10,612 nt of DNA from contig CANQBT010000074.1 in NCBI GenBank assembly GCA_947589405.1, positions 1-10,612 on the forward strand. Reading direction: 5' to 3'. This stretch comes from an uncultured Clostridia bacterium (GTDB taxonomy: Bacteria > Bacillota > Clostridia > Lachnospirales > CAG-274). Shown in pieces: positions 7,488-10,612 of this stretch (position 1 is its first letter; every line of letters begins with the position of its first letter). The notes beneath the pieces were generated by a model that searched no databases, was not told where the DNA came from, and worked only from the letters and a program-made list of their open reading frames with translations. The position numbers were made by a program, and so were the translations under genes.

Positions 7488-7493
7488 ATACAT

Positions 7494-7500
7494 CCTCCTT
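7494..7500 (-). promoter_or_regulatory. Ribosome binding site that decides the LRR protein start
   Basis: The - strand reads AAGGAGG ATGTAT ATG. The Shine-Dalgarno sequence touches the first ATG (7493) and stands 6 nt from the second (7487), which favours the shorter form beginning M-N-K-K-K. Confidence 0.8.
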
Positions 7501-7508
7501 TTTATATT

Positions 7509-8435
7509 CTATTTCTTCCTACCTATTTCATTGAGATCATAAGGTGTCTTTTGGTATACGTAATAATTCAGCCAGTTTGTATACAAAAGTGAGCTGTGTG
7601 CCTTCCACAGAGAAAGGGGACCCTCCTTAGGATCGTCGTTTTTGAAATAGTGTTTTGGAATATCTATATCCAACCCTTTTTCCAAATCTCTGAAATATTC
7701 ATTTTTAAGGGTATCGGAATCATATTCGGAATGTCCCATTACAAATATCTGGCTTCCGTCGTCGTCTGCCACTATGTATACTCCCGACTCCTCTGATGCA
7801 GAAAGTATATTAAGACCCTTTACCTTTTCTATATCCTCTTTTCTTACCTCAGTATGGCGTGAGTGAGGAACATAGAATATATCGTCAAAACCCCTTAAAA
7901 GATCCTCGTGCTTATACACCTTAGTGTGGGGAAATACTCCGAATACCTTTTTATCAAGCTGATATTTAGGCACGCCGTAGTGGTAATAAAGTCCTGCCTG
8001 AGCACCCCAGCATATGTGGAATGTGCTGTTTACATTTGACTTTGTCCATTCAAATATTTCCGTCAGCTCCTGCCAGTAGTTTACCTCCTCATAGGGCAGA
8101 TGCTCTACGGGAGCCCCTGTTATTATCATACCGTCGAATTTCTGAGCCCTTACTTCAGGGAACACCTTATAGAATTCCTGCAAATAATCCTCGGAAGTAT
8201 TTTTGGAAATATGGCTTTCCATATGAAGGAAGCTTACCTCCAGCTGCAAGGGTGTGTTTGACAAAAGCCTTAACAGCTGTACCTCAGTTTCCTGTTTATT
8301 AGGCATAAGATTCAGTATCAATATTTTAAGAGGTCTTATATCCTGATGAAAAGCCCTCTCCTCTCCCATAACAAATATTCTCTCTTCATTCAGAATACCC
8401 TTTGCAGGTAAATTGTCCGAAACCTTAATAGGCAT
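7509..8435 (-). CDS. metA: Homoserine O-acyltransferase (predicted O-acetyltransferase), methionine biosynthesis
   Basis: 308 residues, nearly the 309 of E. coli MetA, and colinear with it from M-P-I-K-V to the final Y-V-Y-Q-K-T-P-Y-D-L. It activates L-homoserine by acylating its hydroxyl, the first committed step to methionine, in the cytoplasm. Catalytic residues are in place at E. coli numbering: Cys142 in H-I-C-W-G-A-Q-A and His235/Glu237 in G-H-S-E-Y-D. Residue 111 is Glu (G-A-P-V-E); in this family Glu111 goes with acetyl-CoA and Gly111 with succinyl-CoA, so acetyl-homoserine is the predicted product (the protein is then called MetAA). The binding site is a modest GGAAAGAG about 9 nt before the ATG. 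The leader from the likely promoter is only about 35 nt, leaving no room for a SAM riboswitch or T-box. The next gene on this strand begins about 20 bp after its stop. Identification is very secure; substrate choice is inferred from one residue. Confidence 0.97.
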   Translation of the reverse strand: MPIKVSDNLPAKGILNEERIFVMGEERAFHQDIRPLKILILNLMPNKQETEVQLLRLLSNTPLQLEVSFLHMESHISKNTSEDYLQEFYKVFPEVRAQKFDGMIITGAPVEHLPYEEVNYWQELTEIFEWTKSNVNSTFHICWGAQAGLYYHYGVPKYQLDKKVFGVFPHTKVYKHEDLLRGFDDIFYVPHSRHTEVRKEDIEKVKGLNILSASEESGVYIVADDDGSQIFVMGHSEYDSDTLKNEYFRDLEKGLDIDIPKHYFKNDDPKEGPLSLWKAHSSLLYTNWLNYYVYQKTPYDLNEIGRKK

Positions 8436-8470
8436 GTAATATCACTCTTTCCAATATTTTTATAAAACAC

Positions 8471-8505
8471 AGTATAAGTATACCATAAAAATGAAAAAAA
8501 GACTA
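8471..8505 (-). promoter_or_regulatory. metA: Putative metA promoter
   Basis: On the - strand an extended -10, TGG followed by TATACT (8485-8477), is followed at once by a second TATACT (8476-8471). A weak -35 (TAGTCT, 8505-8500, 3 of 6) lies 17 bp upstream of the first. Transcription would begin near 8470, giving a leader of about 35 nt. The extended -10 carries most of the support. Confidence 0.5.
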
Positions 8506-8532
8506 GACTATTTTTAAATTATGTTATACAAT
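8504..8532 (+). promoter_or_regulatory. Putative promoter of the GH28 gene
   Basis: TAGACT (8504-8509, 4 of 6 to the -35 consensus) is followed after 17 bp by TACAAT (8527-8532, 5 of 6 to the -10). An alternative is TGT-TATACA (8522-8530) as an extended -10. The -35 overlaps that of the divergent metA promoter within the AGACTAGACT direct repeat, so the two promoters could compete or share a regulator. Confidence 0.45.
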
Positions 8533-8561
8533 AAAGTTAATTATATTTGTCTACCAATGAC

Positions 8562-8568
8562 AGGAGGG
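8562..8568 (+). promoter_or_regulatory. Ribosome binding site that decides the GH28 start
   Basis: AGGAGGG is 9 nt from the ATG at 8578. The upstream in-frame ATG (8521) would add 19 residues with no family similarity and lacks a binding site. Confidence 0.85.
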
Positions 8569-8577
8569 AAATTAATA

Positions 8578-9972
8578 ATGGAAAAACCCAATTTTGACGT
8601 ATTGCTTCCTATATTCAGAGATGTTTCCTATCCCATTACAGACTTCGGCGCTGTATGTGATGCCAGAACAGATAATAAGGAAGCCTTCAGAAAGGCTATA
8701 GAAAAATGTAATGCCGACGGCGGCGGTTCTGTTGTAGTACCAAGAGGTGTTTGGTATACCGGCCCTATAGAGCTTATGAGCAATGTTAATCTTCATTTGC
8801 AAAACGGTGCGGTCATATTCTTTTCAAACAATCCTGCGGACTATCCTCTTATAAACACAAGCTTTGAGGGTCTGTTCATGTACCGCTGCGTATCTCCCAT
8901 ATACGGCAGGGATCTTGAAAATATTGCCATTACGGGAGAAGGCGTAATAAACGGCAACGGCAGACTGTGGCGTCCTGTCAAGCAATGGAAAATGGCTGAA
9001 CGCAACTGGGTGGAAACGGTAAGTGCAGGCGGTATAGTCGACGACACAGGCGATGAGATAGTATGGTGGCCTTCGGAGACCAATCTTGAAGCCAACAGGA
9101 CTCTTATACCAAACCCTGCGCTTTATAAGAACAAAGAGGTATGCGAGAAATATCACAGCTTTTTAAGACCTGTGCTTCTCAATCTTACAAGATGCAACAG
9201 AGTACTTTTGGACGGACCTACATTCCAGAATTCACCTGCATGGGGCATTCACCCATGGCTTTGCAAAAATGTGACTATAAGAAATATAAATGTCAGAAAT
9301 CCATGGTTTGCGCAGAATGCCGATGGCTTGGATATAGACAGCTGTAAGTATGTAAAGGTATACAATTCCATATTTGATGTAGGCGATGATGCCATATGCA
9401 TAAAGTCCGGCAAGAACGAGGACGGCAGAAAGCTTGGCATGCCTTCTGAATTTGTGGATATTAACAACTGTATAGTATATCATGGTCACGGCGGCTTCGT
9501 AGCCGGCAGCGAAATGTCAGGCGGTCTAAGAAATATATTCGTAAGTGACTGTACATTCATAGGCACAGATATTGGCATTCGTTTCAAGAGCTGCTTAGGC
9601 AGAGGCGGTGTTGTAGAGAAAATATATATCGACAACATCAATATGATAAGCATCAAGAACGAAGCCATTACATTCAATATGGGCTATGACATGGACACAA
9701 AAGAGGGTCAGGAGATAACTCCCGAAGAGGTCCCCGAATTCAAGAATATATATATAAACGATGTCAACTGTACGAAGGCAGGCAAGCCAATATCAGTATC
9801 GGGCCTTCCGCAGATGCCTATACATGACGTACATATAAGCAATTTCACATGCAAGACAAATGCAAAGGTAGAGCTTAAGGAATGTCACAATATTTTCCAG
9901 ACGAACATCAAGCTTATAAAGGTAGTCGCAGACGATGATATTGCCAATTCTCTTGCAGCAGAGCTTCAGTAA
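8578..9972 (+). CDS. GH28 family glycoside hydrolase (polygalacturonase-type), no signal peptide
   Basis: 464 residues from the ATG at 8578, chosen because AGGAGGG (8562-8568) lies 9 nt upstream; an in-frame ATG at 8521 falls in the predicted -10 region. The family hydrolyses alpha-1,4 galacturonic acid (or related rhamnogalacturonan) links in pectin. The N-terminus carries the usual T-D-F-G-A-V start and a G-G-G-S-V-V-V-P-R-G block (48-57). The right-handed beta-helix motifs are all present: N-A-D-G at 247-250 (commonly NTDG), G-D-D at 269-271, G-H-G at 303-305 and R-F-K at 335-337, giving catalytic Asp249, Asp270, Asp271 with His304, Arg335 and Lys337. No signal peptide or membrane segment is seen, so it probably works in the cytoplasm on imported oligogalacturonides, probably as an exo-enzyme. 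No transporter or other pectin gene is adjacent here. Family is certain; exact bond is not. Confidence 0.93.
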   Translation: MEKPNFDVLLPIFRDVSYPITDFGAVCDARTDNKEAFRKAIEKCNADGGGSVVVPRGVWYTGPIELMSNVNLHLQNGAVIFFSNNPADYPLINTSFEGLFMYRCVSPIYGRDLENIAITGEGVINGNGRLWRPVKQWKMAERNWVETVSAGGIVDDTGDEIVWWPSETNLEANRTLIPNPALYKNKEVCEKYHSFLRPVLLNLTRCNRVLLDGPTFQNSPAWGIHPWLCKNVTIRNINVRNPWFAQNADGLDIDSCKYVKVYNSIFDVGDDAICIKSGKNEDGRKLGMPSEFVDINNCIVYHGHGGFVAGSEMSGGLRNIFVSDCTFIGTDIGIRFKSCLGRGGVVEKIYIDNINMISIKNEAITFNMGYDMDTKEGQEITPEEVPEFKNIYINDVNCTKAGKPISVSGLPQMPIHDVHISNFTCKTNAKVELKECHNIFQTNIKLIKVVADDDIANSLAAELQ

Positions 9973-10033
9973 ATACGGTGTATCGTCAGCACTTGTATGT
10001 GTGTAAAGTTTTTTATGAAAGAGGGGAACGCAT

Positions 10034-10612
10034 ATGAAGAAATTTATTGCATTTATTATGAGTATTGTAATGTCTGTTGCCGTGATATTTTCATCGTCGG
10101 CAACGGCTGCGGACAATTATGTTATACAAAAAAACCTGTATGACGCAGGCTCCTACAGCTGGTACAACACCCTTAACAATATGCAGAAGTTTATGTATGA
10201 TTATTCTCTTACTATGCTTAAGCCCGAGAATATAGATGAAGAGAACAAAGTAAGGTATACCATAAATATAAATGGATATGTTGATGTCAAGAATGACGAT
10301 GTATGGGAAACGATGTTTGCTGTGGTATACGACAATCCTCAGCTGTATTGGCTCAGCGTAACAAGAGTAAACGGTCAGGTGTGGTATGACGGAATAACCG
10401 ATACTACAAATGTATATATGGAGTTTTTCGCAGCCGGCTCATGTGCCGAAGTAAAGGCATCTGATAAAAAAATGGCGGAGATATTGGCTGATGTGAAACG
10501 GCAAACAGACTCCATAAGTACAAATTACGGCAAGGTCAGATATATACATGATTATTTATGCAAGATAACGGATTATGATTATAACTCAGCAGAGGTCAAG
10601 GAAAAATACTAT
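10034..10612 (+). CDS. Secreted protein resembling the N-terminal part of clostridial transglutaminase-like proteins, cut by the window end
   Basis: The frame is open to the last base, giving 193 residues with the C-terminus missing. GAGGGG at 10021-10026 lies 7 nt before the ATG. The signal peptide is clear: M-K-K, hydrophobic 4-20, A-T-A-A-D cleavage near residue 25. The mature part contains A-V-V-Y-D-N-P-Q-L-Y-W at 96-106 and V-R-Y-I-H-D-Y-L-C near 168-176. This pair is common ahead of the catalytic core in clostridial secreted transglutaminase/protease-like proteins, where an HDYL helix precedes the Cys-His-Asp core. The catalytic residues would lie beyond 10612, so activity cannot be judged. 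It follows the GH28 gene by 61 bp with no clear terminator, so readthrough is possible, but a functional link to pectin use is not shown. Confidence 0.68.
   Translation, partial: MKKFIAFIMSIVMSVAVIFSSSATAADNYVIQKNLYDAGSYSWYNTLNNMQKFMYDYSLTMLKPENIDEENKVRYTININGYVDVKNDDVWETMFAVVYDNPQLYWLSVTRVNGQVWYDGITDTTNVYMEFFAAGSCAEVKASDKKMAEILADVKRQTDSISTNYGKVRYIHDYLCKITDYDYNSAEVKEKYY

Noticed and set aside
7488..7493. First ATG of the LRR protein at 7493
   Set aside because: It abuts the Shine-Dalgarno with no spacer; the ATG 6 bases on is better placed.
8436..8470. SAM riboswitch or T-box before metA
   Set aside because: The leader is about 35 nt and shows no conserved stem set.
8521..8577. Upstream in-frame ATG of the GH28 gene
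   Set aside because: It overlaps the predicted -10 region, has no Shine-Dalgarno sequence, and the added residues do not resemble a signal peptide.
9973..10033. Terminator or promoter between GH28 and the last gene
   Set aside because: There is a short T-run near 10010 but no stem before it, and candidate promoter boxes are weak with poor spacing.

Overview
The window looks like a chromosomal segment of a low-to-mid GC, Gram-positive, probably gut-associated clostridium. This rests on purine-rich AGGAGG-type ribosome binding sites, a CotH-family gene (typical of spore formers), BspA-like LRR plus copper-amine-oxidase-N-like surface protein architecture, an intracellular GH28 pectinase, and strong use of ATA (Ile) and AGA/AGG (Arg) codons. 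No genus can be assigned from this alone.

Left part (1-5890, + strand): four genes in one probable operon. They are a CotH-family protein kinase (5' end outside the window), a membrane-anchored TIM-barrel glycoside hydrolase-like protein with a C-terminal beta-rich domain, a membrane-anchored HEAT-repeat protein, and a processive-type family 2 glycosyltransferase with flanking membrane segments. The last three are translationally coupled, with 8-bp and 4-bp overlaps. The gene order suggests a synthase-dependent cell-surface or spore-surface polysaccharide system: the GT2 polymerises and exports a glycan, the GH-like protein trims or remodels it outside the membrane, the HEAT protein scaffolds the synthase, and CotH phosphorylates a surface substrate. 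I do not recognise this set as a named system, and it is the strongest candidate for something new here.

Middle (5891-6275): a strong bidirectional terminator with a 15-bp perfect stem separates the operon from convergent genes. It is followed by a roughly 227-bp MITE-like inverted element made of two diverged, opposed copies of a hairpin-bearing unit.

Right part: on the - strand, metA (homoserine acyltransferase, Glu111 predicting acetyl-CoA use) is followed after about 20 bp by a secreted LRR_5/copper-amine-oxidase-N-like protein, so the two may be cotranscribed. A short divergent promoter region (8436-8577) separates metA from a + strand GH28 polygalacturonase-type enzyme without a signal peptide. 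The window ends inside a secreted protein that resembles the N-terminal part of clostridial transglutaminase-like proteins.
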